Counted from the stretch's first letter, positions 32,791-45,077 are shown. The stretch is DNA of 64,000 bases from Gordionus sp. m RMFG-2023 (GCF_954871325.1 NC_088775.1:22297561-22361560); one strand, 5' to 3'. A program made the numbers and translations. The notes: generated by a model not told the origin, from the letters alone.

Positions 32791-33689
32791 TGGGAATGGG
32801 GAAGATCGTGATTTAATTAATATAATATAGCGATACACTTTATACCAACAAGATGTTTATTATAAAAATCGCGAAAGGGGGGAGGAGGGTGTTACTGCTT
32901 AAAACCTATTCATACTGTGATGTATATTGGCGATTTTTTTACATTGGTTTTAATGTAGACCTTTTTTTATCAGGATAATTTTTTATCCCTCGAAAATAAT
33001 TTATGCCTGAAATTTTTTTTTCAATAATTAATATAATTTGAATTTATTTTTTGCTTCTTCGAAACACTCCCTTTTCCTCTTTTTAATAATATATTATTTG
33101 TTTTCATGGTACTTTTAAAATAAATAGATTTGTATTTTTTATTTTATATTTTTATTTAGTTATTATAATAAAAAAAGTAACATATTTTATTGTTTTATTT
33201 ATAAAAATTTAATTAATAAAAAATTCATTCGCGTAGATTTTTTAGTTATTCAAATGTCTTATTTATTTGAGTGAATAGTAATTCTATATTTAATATTCTC
33301 GTAAAAATTACGCTAGACATAATTTTTGATATTTGAGAATTTTCTAAGCTGAGGTAATTTTAAAATAAATACAATGTTAAGCTTTATTTTAACTTTACAT
33401 AAAAATTATTTATTAAAATAGAGAAACATAAATTAAAATGTTTTTGATCTTTGATTTTAAATTTATAAAACCTTAGGTAAAATCTAATAAAAAGAGGCCT
33501 ATCATCTTATATTAAATAAATTATTACTAAATATCTTCAAAATAATATATAAATTACACAATATTTATTTATATTTTAAATATTTATTGATAACTATATA
33601 ATACAAATATCAAGATTTATAATAGAATCAATAAGATACAAATGTATATATATATAATGATTTCATATTGAAACATCCCAATTATTTAA
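32791..33689. other. gene-free AT-rich stretch
   Basis: No open frame, repeat or RNA gene that I can support. Confidence 0.45.
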
Positions 33690-35390
33690 GCACATGCAAT
33701 GTTTATATGTTGTTGGTGACATCCTGTTTCGCTTCTTGGTCAAAAAATCAACGGCCTTGCTGAATGCTCTTTTGCTTGGAACGCTGGAGGTTTGTTGAGC
33801 AAGGTAATCCTTAGCTATCAGCGACAAGGTTGGGTAAAAATCGCTGTTTTTGGCCTACCAATGAAGTATATTAGTTGATGCTGGTGCAACCGGTTCTTTG
33901 ACATATTCTATAATTTCATCTTTTGTGAGATCTGGAAATTCACAAGCTTCTCTAAAATTATAAATTAATATAACCTAATATTTATAATTACTTCTCAATT
34001 CGTGATGCATACAGACCGAATAAGGCTGTGTTTCCAAATCATCTGGAGAGAAGTCATACACATTTGCTTTGTGTGGCCACCCGTAGATTTTATATAATAA
34101 ATTGAATTTTTCATTATAATCCTGCTTTGCTACAAAATGAGGCATATATTTCATCTTAGTTTTCGGATCTAACATGGTAGATACATAATTGCCGAATGTG
34201 CTCAGATAGTTTTTATACGTTCCACATTTTATCTACATTTTACTTGCCGCATTTTTAATATCATCATCTGGATGATTTTTGCTCCCCTAAAATTTTGTCC
34301 ATCTTTGCTATAAATAAAACAGCGGTTCCAATTGCAGTAGTATCTGATGATATTTCGAGTGTTATTTTATAAAAAGGTTTTAACAAATTTTCAACTTAAA
34401 GATTTTTCCTCCCTAACGCTTATATCGAAAGGCTCTGTCATACATTTTTTTCCTAGATTTTAATTGCATCTAAATTCTAGATAAATTAAATATATTATTA
34501 GACAGTGCAATGTTATATCTCAAAAAGGTTATCAAAAGAAGAACATAAAAAACATTATGAAAAAATATGTTTAACTTACTTTGTTTACTGTTGATATCAT
34601 TAAATATTTAGAGTTCCATCTAGTTACTACATCTAAAGGAATCCTCGTTCCTCCTGAGAGCTCCAAGTACCTTTGTAAAAGTTTTGGTGAAGAATGTAAC
34701 TTCTTTACAAGATTAGTTATTTTATTTAGTTTTTTATCTAAGGCTGAAATCCCCTCTTTAACTATCTAATTTATAATATGGGCTAAACATCGGTGGCTGT
34801 ATAAGCTTGCTTTATATTTTTCATGATAAAGTGTAATCATTTTTTCAGCAGCGTTTACTATGTTTGGTGCGTTATCATGCGTGATGGAGATAATCTTGTC
34901 CTGGATCTCAAATTCATCGAGAGATTCTAACATATATTGTGATATCTCCTCACCACTATGAGGATATGGTAGCTGAATTAAATCTAGAAGACAACTTTCC
35001 ATTTTCCACTTTTTATCGATATAGTGGCATGTAATTACACAAAAAGACGATGAGTTAATGTATGTCCACATATCAGTTGTGATAGCCAATTTACTTTTAA
35101 TATTCTTTAAATTTTTTATGAGTTGTAATTTTGAAATTTTATACATTTTTTCAATGTATTTACAAGCTGTCTATCTTGTCCAGATTTTCTCATGCTTGAA
35201 TATGAAAGAAAATATATTTAGGAACTCCTTACTATCCATAGCTTTGAAAGGAATGTTGTTTTTTATAATAAATTTCAAAATTAATTTGTTAAGGCATTCG
35301 TTTTCCTTAGGTAATCTACGAATGCCAACTAGGTTTTTGGGTATATCTTCGCTCCCAAGAAATACAAACTGTTCGAAACAATTGACAAAG
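33690..35390 (-). mobile_element. Ac/ZBED-like hAT transposase relic
   Basis: On the minus strand, right to left: the catalytic-region block LAITTDMWTYINSSSF, CVITCHYIDKKWKMESCLL, ISITHDNAPNIVNA and YSHRCLAHIIN (frame 34766-35146); then a MLDPKTKMKYM block (33975-34175, the hAT LDPR.K..Y motif); and finally LIAKDYLAQQTSSVPSKRAF (about 33730-33830, dimerisation domain; family LAKDYL.I.ATSVPSERAFS). Several frame breaks occur. The N-terminal BED finger is not seen; the right edge abuts the Gypsy fossil. Plus-strand frames 34581-34769 and 35058-35396 are shadows. Confidence 0.85.
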
Positions 35391-38300
35391 ATATGACTCT
35401 TAGTATTATGGACAACATAGATAACCTATCGTATCAACAGATGAAAGATTTAATACAAAAAAAGTTGAAAAACAAGATTACGCGCATATTTAAATTATTC
35501 AATACAAAACCGGACAGACTTGAGTCTTCCAGAGATTATCTCAATAGACTGAAAGGGTATGGTTCGGGGCTCAATCCTGAATTTTTGTCGGTGCAATTTA
35601 TGTTGAATTGTCGTAATGAAAAGCTAAAAACAAGGTTGATAGAAGAAAATACTACAGAGCTTAATATTATAGAGGACATTGTTGTCAAATTTCAATCGTT
35701 GGAGATTAATAATAATAAAACATATGTAGAGAAAGATTCTTGGAGAAGAGAGGATAGAGCCGATTGGCAAGGCTATTCGTCTTGGAAAGAGAACAAGCAC
35801 GATTTTAAGGCCAACACCAACAACTACAACAATAACAACAACAACAAAACAAAATATGATACAAACGCCATATAATTTGAGGCCAAGGAATAAGATAAAT
35901 TTTATTAATAATTTTCTGATTAATATGCAACTTAATAATCTAAAAAAATTTTTTTTGATAGATACGGGTTCTCCGGTGACATCCTTGCCCATTAAAGATT
36001 TTGAAAAATTTGGGAATTATAAAGAATTTGAGTTGAAAAATTGTTCTAAAAAATTATTCTCTTATGAGGGTTTTCCTATCACAGTCGTTGGTCAGGTCAA
36101 TATTAAGGTTAAATATTTGAATACAATTAAATATTTAAATTTGTATGTATTGGATGGGGAGGGACCACCGCTATGTGGTCAAGACTGGATTAAAGAATTT
36201 GACATAATCAAATTCAATGTTGATGTAAACATTATTAATAAGAATGAGATAGGAGATAGGGTAAATTTTTTAACTTTTAACAATCCTTTCAAAGATACTG
36301 ATAAATTTTATAATAAAAATTATGTCATTCAATCGTTATTTACTAAAAAAGTTATTTTGAAGAGAGTTGTGACATCAACAAACTAATTAATAAATTTGAT
36401 TGTGTTTTTAAGGATAGAATTGGAAAAGTCAAAAATTTGGAAATAAGCCAAAATTTGTGAAGGCCGGGAGAGTGCCCTTCGAGTTAGAAGAAGAATTAGA
36501 AAACACTATAGAGCAATGGCGCCAGCAGGGAGTAATTAAGCCTGTCAGATTTTCACAATGGGCCACTCCATTAGTGTTAGTTTAAAATAAAGATAATACG
36601 TTGAGAGTTTGTGCTGACTTTAGAGTTACTGTAAACCCACAATTAGAAAGGTCCGAATATCCGCTCCCAAGGATTAATGACATAATTGCTAAAGTAGGTA
36701 ATGGAAAGTTTTTTTCAAAAATAGATTTCTCATCGGCGTATCTGCAGATTCCTGTATCTAAAGAAACTTCCAAATTTCTGACCGTCTCCACCCACAAGGG
36801 TCTTTTTCAATTTAATAGACTACCTTTTGGGCTTACAGTATCAACTGTTTATTTCCAGAAGACTATGGACGAAATATTTGCTGATATTAAGGGGGTCATT
36901 TATTATTTAGATGATTTGTTAATTTTTGGTAAGGATAAGTTAGACCATTTTTATAAATTGAAAAGAGTGTTTGAAAGAATGTTGGAATTTGGGCTGATTG
37001 GAAATATAAAAAAAAGTGAGTTTTACAAAGAGAGTATAAAATATTTAGGTTATTTAATAAGTGACAAAGGCATACTGCCAATCAAAGAAAAAATTGATCC
37101 TATAAGTACAATGACCGAACTTAAGAATAAGGATGAATTACATTCTTGGTTGGGTCTTATGAATTATTATTCTAGATTTATAAGAGATTTTTCTAAATTA
37201 GCAGCTAATTTATATGATTTACTTAAAAGGGATAATAAATTTTGTTGGGGAATCAATGAAAGAACTAGTTTTTACGAAATTAGAGAAAAATTGTGTAATG
37301 CACCAATTCTTGCACATTATGATAGAAATAAGGAATTGTTTATTTCAACGGATGCGTCCAATAAAGGCATGGGTGCAGTCTTATTTCAGGGAGAAGAAGA
37401 TGGTTTAGAAAGGCCAATTTAAGGCATGGGCTGGAGCTGAAAAAAGATATTCAATTATTGAAAAAGAAGGATTGTCTGTTGTTTTGGCAGTAAAAAAATG
37501 GAAAGAATATGTAGTAGGTATATGATTTAAAATTTTTTCGGACCATTAACCACTGGTGAATTTGTTTGGAGTAGATCCTGTTAAGCTTTACAATATGTCT
37601 CCAAGATTACAGAAATCGGCTTTTTGTTTAGCCGGTTTTGATTTTGACATTAATTATAGGAGGGGTAAGGATCAAATCATTCCTGATGGATTATCAAGGT
37701 TAATTAAGAGATATCTTGTTTTGTTAATGTTAATAATGATATGAAGGATGTAAGAATAATTAAAAATTTAGAATTGATTAAAGGAGAAACCTTTTTAGAT
37801 TCAGAATTAATCCAAGTTAAAAAAAATTGTGTTGGAAAAAGGTGAAAATGATACGCTGATTAAAGATTACAAGGCATTCGGTAAGTTGTTGAATATTAAG
37901 AATGATTGTATTTTTAAGGGCGAACAAGTTATTATTCCTCAAAGGTTAAGAAAAAAGTTTCTTAGTGTGTTACATGAGGGACATATTGGATTGTGTAGGA
38001 TGTTAGATACTATGGAAAGATATTTTTGGGGGCCAGGAGTCAATAAAGATATTAAAGAAATGATTTTTAGATGTAATATGTGCATGATCAATGCGCCTAA
38101 CCCAAAATTTAAACAAAATTATTGGGTACAACCTAACAAACCCTGGTACCGAGTCTATATTGATTTTTTTGGACCTATTAAAAATTTTTATGGATTAGTA
38201 ATTATTGATGGGTACTCTCGCTGGTTAGAGATTATTAAGGTGAAAAACATTAATGCGACTACCACCATTATGGTATTAATTAATCTTTTTTCCAGATTTG

Positions 38301-39345
38301 GGTATCCAGTAGAATTGGTATCAGATAATGGACCAGCTTTTAGGTCTGTTGATTTTAATAACTTTTTAAAAGAAAAGGGAATTCTACATATATATACTCC
38401 TGCAGACCATCCTGCGTCAAATGGTATGGCTGAAAGAGCTGTACGATTAGCAAAAAATATGATATATAAATTAGGAGGCTGGGATGACATTTTGGATGAT
38501 GTGTTGTTAAATTATCGCAACCCGAAACATGCGGTTACTAAGTCATCACCTGTTTTTAGATTATTCGGAAGGGAGTTAAGATGGAAATGGAGTTTTTTAA
38601 AAGACGATGACTGTGATAATAGACCCAATGTAAAAAGAATTAATTTCAGAGAATTAACATTAGGCAACTCTGTCTTTATTAAAGTGGGCTCCAATCAAGA
38701 ATGGCGTGTGGGGATTGTCGTTGGGAGAATTAGTAACGTCATTTGGGAAATTCAGGTAGATGATAAGTTTCTCTTTGTTCATATTGATCACATTAGAAAT
38801 TATCAATAGGAATATATTGCATTATATTTTTTTACTTTTATATTGTTGGTTACAAATATTAAAGCATCATACATATTCCATTTTTCCTAGTTTATGATTA
38901 ATAAGTTACATTGTTAATAATGACAATAATTCCCCCTTCCCAATTGTAATTGTTTATTATATTCCAAAATATTGAACTGGGGGAAAAAAGGTTCAATTTA
39001 GAATAATTTGAAGTAGAATGGTCGCAAAGAATGTAATATAGGCTAATGAATGAGAATTTATACGTTTTTGAATATTTAATTTAATTTACAAAAGAAAAAC
39101 AATATATTTTATTATATATAAATAGCATCGAATATAAGAAAAACAAGTGATACAATTGAAAACGTTTTCATAAAATCTCAATATATATATCTATTGTAAA
39201 TCAATTTATGGTAAATAAATTGTGGCTAAAGGCTTCGTATATAAAAATACAATAATATATTATTAAGCGTAAAAAGTAATATCGATTAAATAATATATTA
39301 AGAAATTATATTAAGAAATAATACCGCACATGCAATATGCACTCC
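35391..39345 (+). mobile_element. Ty3/Gypsy LTR retrotransposon fossil
   Basis: Family Ty3/Gypsy (Metaviridae-type order). Parts in order, with rounded positions: gag-like region (35.4-35.9 kb), aspartic protease with DTGSP (35.9-36.4 kb), reverse transcriptase with YLDD (36.5-37.3 kb), RNase H (37.3-37.7 kb), integrase with zinc-binding and DDE core parts (37.85-38.8 kb), then a 3' untranslated region and an LTR-like end (about 38.99-39.34 kb). The protease-RT-RNaseH-integrase order places it in Gypsy rather than Copia. It is broken, with roughly four or five interruptions. No 5' LTR is seen: its left end abuts the hAT relic. It is moderately old. The non-coding parts at its right end recur around 40.9-41.3 kb. 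Confidence 0.9.
38989..39343 (+). repeat. LTR-like repeat 1 (right end of the Gypsy fossil)
   Basis: About 350 bp following a purine-rich tract (aactgggggaaaaaag). It is nearly identical in sequence and orientation to 40964-41289, sharing for example agtagaatggtcgcaaagaa and gtggctaaaggcttcg. The high similarity suggests the two were produced from closely related sources. LTR identity is inferred from position, not proven. Confidence 0.65.
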
Positions 39346-39574
39346 CTCCAAAAAAATATATAAAAAATGAATATTGAAATGAAAACTGAAAGAAACTACA
39401 ATTTATAGGGAATAAACGCTCGCTTGACATGCGGGAGGTAAATCTTATAATGTTACACGCGTAATAATGTTAAAATTTAATGTTACAATAATGATATCAA
39501 AATAATACCCTATACTTACATTAAGATTAACAAGGAATTATATAACAAATCATATATATATGGGGATAGTAGTA
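39346..39574. repeat. spacer repeated in inverse at 41690-41945
   Basis: Blocks such as catgcgggaggtaa, ataccctatacttacatta and gattaacaaggaattatata recur in reverse complement at 41690-41945. The two segments are inverted copies flanking the region between them. Confidence 0.65.
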
Positions 39575-39745
39575 ACTACAATTGGGAAGGGGAATTATTG
39601 TCATTATTTCTTTTTTTTGGAATATAATAAACAATTGTAATAGGGAAGGGGAATTATTGTCATTATTTCCTTTTTTTGGAATATAATATTTTCATTATTT
39701 CTTTTTTTTTGGAATATAATAAACAATTATAATTGGGAAGGGAAA
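39575..39745 (-). repeat. minisatellite, about 55-60-bp unit, three copies
   Basis: Units read caattgggaaggggaattat then tgtcattatttc and tttggaatataataaa. The same unit occurs once in the opposite orientation at about 38920-38970 and about seven times at 41290-41700. Confidence 0.75.
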
Positions 39746-40202
39746 TTGGCACCATAGTTGTACATTATAGTTTTTTATGTAATTACCCTTACAAAAGGTA
39801 TAAATTACACTATCGATAGGTACAATTCACACTATATGTGTCCAATAAACAATAAATATATTTGGAATAAAATTAATATAATGCATAAACAACAAAAAAA
39901 CAATCATTAAAATATATGATAAAATTTGGAGATGGTGATAAAAAAAAATATAAGAAAAGCGCATTATCATAGAAAACAACTATAATTAAAGAACCATTAT
40001 AGTCTAAATGAATAATTTTAACCTTAGAAAATTTAAATATTAAATGACATTACTGATCCTCTCAGTGACAAAATCCCCACGCCATAATTGATTGATGCTC
40101 ACTTAGACAAAAACGGAGTTGCGTAAAGTTAATTCTCAAAATAATTCTTTTAAAATTAAGGTAGAATTTAAGGTTATAATCAAGGTCATTGTCATTGAAC
40201 AA
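39746..40202. other. AT-rich stretch between Gypsy-related fossils
   Basis: No gene or domain is recognisable. It may be internal non-coding sequence of the neighbouring fossil. Confidence 0.35.
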
Positions 40203-40514
40203 TCAACCGAATCCTATTCGAAAAGATAACGGATTATAAAAAGTTACAACCCTATCTATTATCTCTATATAATTCACAACTTCATCCTTCGTAAGCTCAA
40301 ACTCTTTAATGTGCAAGAATGACACCGGAGAACCAGTATCTATCATAAAAGAAAAATCATAATTATTAACTTGAAGGTCAATCATAATATCATTAATAAA
40401 ATTAATTTTATTTCTTGGCCTTAAATTATAAGGGGTTTGTATCATCTCCGTCTTTTTGAAATTGTTGTAATTGCTGTTGTTGTTGTTGCTGCTGCTGCCG
40501 TTGTTGTTGTTGTT

Positions 40515-40548
<34 letters not shown>

Positions 40549-40935
40549 CTGTTGTTATAATTGTTGTTGTTGGTGTTGGCCTTAAAAGTCTGCTTGTTAT
40601 CTTTCCAAGACGAATCGCCTTGCCAATCGGTACTATCCTCTCTTCTCCAAGAATCTTTCTCTACATATGTTTTATTATTATTAAACTCCAACGATTGAAA
40701 CCACAATGTCCTCTATAATATTAATCTCTGTAGTATTTTCTTCAATCAACCTTTTTTTTAGTTTTTCATTAAGACAATTCAACATAAAAAGCACCGACAA
40801 AAATTCTGGATTGAGCCCCAAACCATACCCTTTCAGTCTATCGAAATACTCTCTGGAAGACTCAAGTGTGTCCGGTTTTGTATTGAACAACTCCAAAATA
40901 CGCGTGATGTTTACATCATTATTATCTTCCACCAT
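40203..40935 (-). mobile_element. second Gypsy gag/protease fossil, opposite orientation
   Basis: Family Ty3/Gypsy, closely related to the 35.4-kb element: a gag-like part and the beginning of the protease (MIDTGSP) on the minus strand. It is broken and incomplete (pol absent). It contains an Asn/Ser-rich low-complexity tract made by an AAC/AGC trinucleotide repeat (about 40465-40575), much longer than in the other copy. It lies next to an LTR-like repeat that is in the same orientation as the one at 38989, i.e. inverted relative to this gag. Confidence 0.85.
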
Positions 40936-40963
40936 ATTGAACTGGGAGAAAAATGTTCAGTTT

Positions 40964-41289
40964 AGAATAATTTGAAGTAGAATGGTCGCAAAGAATGTAA
41001 TATAGGCTAATGAATGAGAATTTATACGTTTTTAAATATTTAATTTAATTTACAAAAGAAAAACAATATATTTTATTATATATAAATAGCATCGAATATA
41101 AGAAAAACAAGTGATACAATTGAAAACGTTTTCATAAAATCTCAATATATATATCTATCGTAAATCAATTTATGGTAAATAAATTGTGGCTAAAGGCTTC
41201 GTATATAAAAATACAATAATATATTATTAAGCGTAAAAAGTAATATCGATTAAATAATATATTAAGAAATAATAGCGCACATGCAACAC
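40964..41289 (+). repeat. LTR-like repeat 2
   Basis: Starts TGTTCAGTTTAGAATAATTT and ends GCGCACATGCAACA, so it has TG...CA ends. It is nearly identical to 38989-39343 and in the same orientation. It is preceded by aactgggagaaaaa and followed directly by the minisatellite. Confidence 0.65.
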
Positions 41290-41700
41290 AAAATAAGGAA
41301 ATAATGACAATAATTCCCCCTTCCCAAATGTAATTGTTTATTATATTCCAAAATAAGCAAATAATGACAATAATTCCCCCTTCCCAAATGTAATTGTTTA
41401 TTATATTCCAAAATAAGGAAATAATGACAATAATTCCCCTCCCAAAATGTAATTGTTTATTATATTCCAAAAAAAAAGTTAATAATGACAATAATTCCCC
41501 CTTCCCAATTGTAATTGTTTATTATATTATAAAATAAGGAAATAATGACAATAATTCCCCTCCCAAATGTAATTGTTTATTATATTCCAAAAAAAGGAAA
41601 TAATGACAATAATTCCCCTTTCCAATTGTAATTGTTTATTATATTCCAATATTAGGAAATAATAATGACAATAATTCCCCCTTTCCAATTGTAGTTCCTA
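41290..41700 (+). repeat. minisatellite, about 57-60-bp unit, about seven copies
   Basis: Units of aataatgacaataattcccc followed by cttcccaa(a/t)tgtaattg and tttattatattccaaaa(a/t)aagg in tandem, slightly variable. The opposite-strand frame 41165-41491 is open only because the unit length keeps the frame; its repeated peptide is a by-product. Confidence 0.85.
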
Positions 41701-41929
41701 CTATCCCCATATATATATTATTTTTTATATAATTCCTTGTTAATCTTAATGTAAGTATAGGGTATCATTTAAATAATGAAACCATTATTGCAACATTAAA
41801 TATTAACCCTATCACTCATTTAACATTATAAGAATTACCTCCCGCATGCCAAACGAGTTCTTTCCTTCCCCATTTTTTGTACCATGTTGTGTTTTCAAGA
41901 CTTTTATATATTTTTTTGGAGGTGGTGCA
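41701..41929 (-). repeat. inverted counterpart of 39346-39574
   Basis: Reverse complement of the spacer downstream of LTR-like repeat 1, with insertions and deletions. Together with the minisatellites it makes the region roughly mirror-symmetric. Confidence 0.6.
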
Positions 41930-42298
41930 TGTTGCATGTTCGCTTAAATTGTTATATTATCTTTTTATTCAATGAAATTAACATGTAAATAAATACATCT
42001 CTAGGCGATAAAACATATATATATTGATATATATTTTCATTTAGAATACCACTTGTTTTCTTTTGTATAACTATATTATCAAATAAAAAGACCACATCTT
42101 GTTCAATATTTTTCCTTAATTATGCAATACAAACACACACAATTTATTCTATAGTATTTATTCTTGTTCAATATTCCTCCTTAATTATGCAATACAATCT
42201 CACACAATTTATTCTATAGTATTTATTCTTGTTCAATATATACATGTTAATTTCATTGAATAAAAAGATAATATAACAATTTAAGCGAACATGCAACA
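41930..42298. repeat. palindrome with 58-bp perfect arms (TGTTGCATGTTCGC...)
   Basis: Left arm 41930-41987 is the exact reverse complement of right arm 42241-42298. The arms begin TGTTGCATGTTCGC and end GCGAACATGCAACA. The 253-bp spacer contains a tandem pair of about 65-bp units (starting ttgttcaatat, 42099-42228). The terminal motif resembles the GCGCACATGCAACA end of LTR-like repeat 2. It may be two inverted LTR ends or a foldback/MITE. Confidence 0.75.
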
Positions 42299-43134
42299 AA
42301 AAGATATTAAATTTATTACATATATTGCAGGATGAATAATAAAATGTTTAATTTTTAAATTTATTTATAACTAAATAGATGGCGTTAAATACTTGAATGC
42401 AAATTGTTACCATGTTTATTATCAAAACCATTTATTAGTAAAATTTATTATAATATTAACTGTAATATATTTTATAACTGTCTAATACCTCTAAAAAAGT
42501 GGCATTTTATAATTTTTTATAAGCAACTGTATATAGATGATTATAAAATATATGTCTACTAACTTTTTATAAAGAAATCTCTTATACTTATTTGGACCTT
42601 GAAAATATTTTTAGGAATAGGTATGATAATATAATTTAAAAATAAATGTACAGTTTATTAGTCATTTTGAACTAGGCTAATTACAATATTAAATTTGTTA
42701 ATTCAAATAATATATGATTATATATATTTAATTAGGGTTATATAATAATTTAAATAATAAAAATCAATTAAACTCTAACTGTTAAAGCTAAATTAATATT
42801 TAGTGAGTTATTGATATTATATTTTTAATACAGAATTTGATTGCAAGCTGACATAGTGAAAATATAATTTATATGTATTAATCATCTAATAAATAAAATA
42901 GTATTCATTTAATATAAATTTAATTAGTCTTATTAATTTCGAAATAATAAAATTAAATCTATATATTACTTAATGGAATTATAAAAGAAATCATTTAGGG
43001 GGCTATCAAAAAAATTATTTTTAGTTCAAGGGGATATTAAGGAGCCATTAAAAAAAAATTTGCTTCAGGGGGCTATTCAAACTTTTCAGGGGGCTCGAGC
43101 CCCTGCGCACCTCCTCCTAAGGACGCCACTGATA
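42299..43134 (+). mobile_element. hAT-X right-half copy
   Basis: Collinear with 51860-52698 and 22930-23771 (aaaagatattaaatttattac near the start; ggggctcgagcccctgcgc and aggacgccactg at the end). The left half is missing; the palindrome lies at the break. Confidence 0.8.
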
Positions 43135-43139
43135 ACTTG

Positions 43140-43560
43140 AATTTAATAATTCATTTTCATCATCATTAGCTATATTTACTACCTGAATATCATCATTCTC
43201 TATAAGTTTAAAATGTTTTATTATAAATTCTGAAGCTGAGCAATCTTACTCTATTAAATACTTTGACACAATTGTCAATTTTTAAAATCTTGGATCTAAA
43301 AGAGAAGCCAATACCTTGATAAATATAAATAAAAAATAAAAGAATACACTTATATATTATTACTTGCAGATTACAAAGATCTAACATGTCTAATGTCAAA
43401 TCTATTTACTTAGGCATTTTCTTTGATATTTCTCGAATTCAAATTCAACCTCTGAGTTTTATATCTTAGAGCAGTAATAATTTCTATAATTCTTTTGAAA
43501 AAAATTTCCAGACTATGGATTTTTTATTATCCAGAGTTAGGATACTAAAATTATTTATAG
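43140..43560 (-). mobile_element. hAT transposase relic (same family as 9060-9780)
   Basis: The minus frame 43208-43399 includes FRSKILKIDN and NRVRLLSFRIYN, resembling the LDPR.K region of hAT transposases. It is collinear with 9040-9400. Only a fragment is visible. Confidence 0.5.
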
Positions 43561-43869
43561 AATTATTAAAGTAGATGCATCCATTTTAAAAATATGTAAA
43601 TAATGGCAGCTTTTGGAATTTTAGATTGTTGATTGATTGAATTCTATAATGACGTCGATATAATTATGATTTTAAAATAGTAGAAAATAAAAATTCATCG
43701 AAATCCTGATTGACATTAAAAAATTACAAGAGTGATGTTGACCAATTATTAGAATAAAAGAGTAGGAAGAAATTTCTGTGCGGGCCATGCGCCGTCGATA
43801 TAAAAATCGGTGGCACGTCGGCGTGATTTTCTTAAACGGCGGCGTTTTCGGCGTAGGGCGCACAGGTCT
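43561..43869. other. gene-free stretch with a G+C-rich patch
   Basis: Mostly AT-rich, but 43775-43862 is strikingly G+C-rich for this window (gcgccgtcg, gtggcacgtcggcgtg, aaacggcggcgttttcgg). It gives open frames on both strands without a domain. It may be a hAT terminus or another isolated insert. Confidence 0.4.
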
Positions 43870-44800
43870 AAGTATATCGCATATACAGCCATTTGGTATT
43901 AATTCATTATTGTGCTGCCTCTATTCGGTAACTTTGGTTTTGGTCAAAATTTACAGAGACATTATCAGCGCAGAGAGCTGACATGCAAATCATTGATAAC
44001 CCTGAATCAGCTATATTTACCATTATGTGGCTAGCTACATCGTTGGATTTTTCACTATCCGGGGAAAATTTTTTAACAGTTTTATTGAAATGTTCTTATT
44101 CTTGTTGAAATAGCGAAGGATCGAAGGAAATGTTTTAATATTTCCCTTATTAGATGAATCTGTTAGAATTGCATATGGATGCCCATCTTTCAAATCATCT
44201 AGAATTGACCTATAGGATTCAGGTACTAAAACACTTGTGCTCATTTTTGTTCTGCCACAAGTAATGTTTGCACTTATATTGGAGTCGTTAAATATCAAGA
44301 GAAAAAGATTCGACCCACATTGTGATGATATAGCTCTGTGAATGTTGAACTACATATAGATGTATACTATTTCCGCAAATGTAGTTGCATCTGTATTATT
44401 TATTATTTTTGAGAATATTTTTGTATTGTAATCGATGATATACTCCCCTGTACTGACTTATATGAATGAAATGATGTTGATTAATTATTGGATAAAAATA
44501 AAACAGGATAGAAAGGAATTTACAAACTAGACATGTTTTTCGAATAAATATTTAAAATTTATTTTAAAAATATAAAAATAATCAATAAATGTCTCTCAAA
44601 ATTATTATTTATGTAATAAAAACGTTAAAATACTCAAAAAAAAATTGCGGGAGAAATTAGAAAATTGCGGTAGATTTTTGCGGTATATTTCCAATTGCGG
44701 TAATTTTGCGGGAAAGAGATGTCTGCGTGTAAACTAAAAAATTGCCGGAGTCTCCCGCTGATGGGGGGAGACATGACAACCCAGCTCATGATGACAAAAT
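43870..44800 (-). mobile_element. hAT family B 5' part, minus strand
   Basis: The minus frame 44035-44298 reads CGRTKMSTSVLVPESYRSIL, then ILTDSSNKGNIKTFPSILRYF, matching hAT-B transposase. Beyond it (about 44640-44780) are repeated attgcgg(g/t)a motifs and a GGGTTGTCATGTCTCCCCCC-like end in reverse, probably the element terminus. Only the 5' half is present. Confidence 0.7.
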
Positions 44801-45077
44801 GTTAATTTAGCATTAACAGTTGAAGCTTAATTTATTTTTATTATTTAAATTATTTTATAACCTTAATTAAATAAATATAATTATTTATTAATTGAAAATT
44901 AACAAATTTGATAATGTTATTGGCCGCGTTCAAACCGGTTCAAACTCACTAATCAACTATATTATTCATTTTTAAATTTAATTACCATGCATCGTCCTAA
45001 AAATATTTCCAATTTCCAAACAAGTATAATAAATTTATCTATAAAAAGTAAATAGAAATATAGTCGATAATCCTCTA

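Noticed and set aside
34581-35396. Plus-strand frames 34581-34769 and 35058-35396
   Set aside because: Antisense to the Ac-like hAT transposase, whose motifs are clear on the minus strand.
40437-40718. Plus-strand frame with long Val/Ala runs
   Set aside because: Antisense shadow of the Asn-rich AAC/AGC tract in the fossil gag.
41165-41491. 108-codon open frame on the minus strand with a repeated peptide
   Set aside because: It is the translation of the minisatellite; the repeat unit keeps the frame open and no protein family fits.
38900-42298. DIRS-type element, suggested by inverted repeats around Gypsy-like sequence
   Set aside because: The pol fossil has a DDE integrase rather than a tyrosine recombinase, and the repeats are LTR-like with TG...CA ends; rearranged Gypsy copies explain it better.
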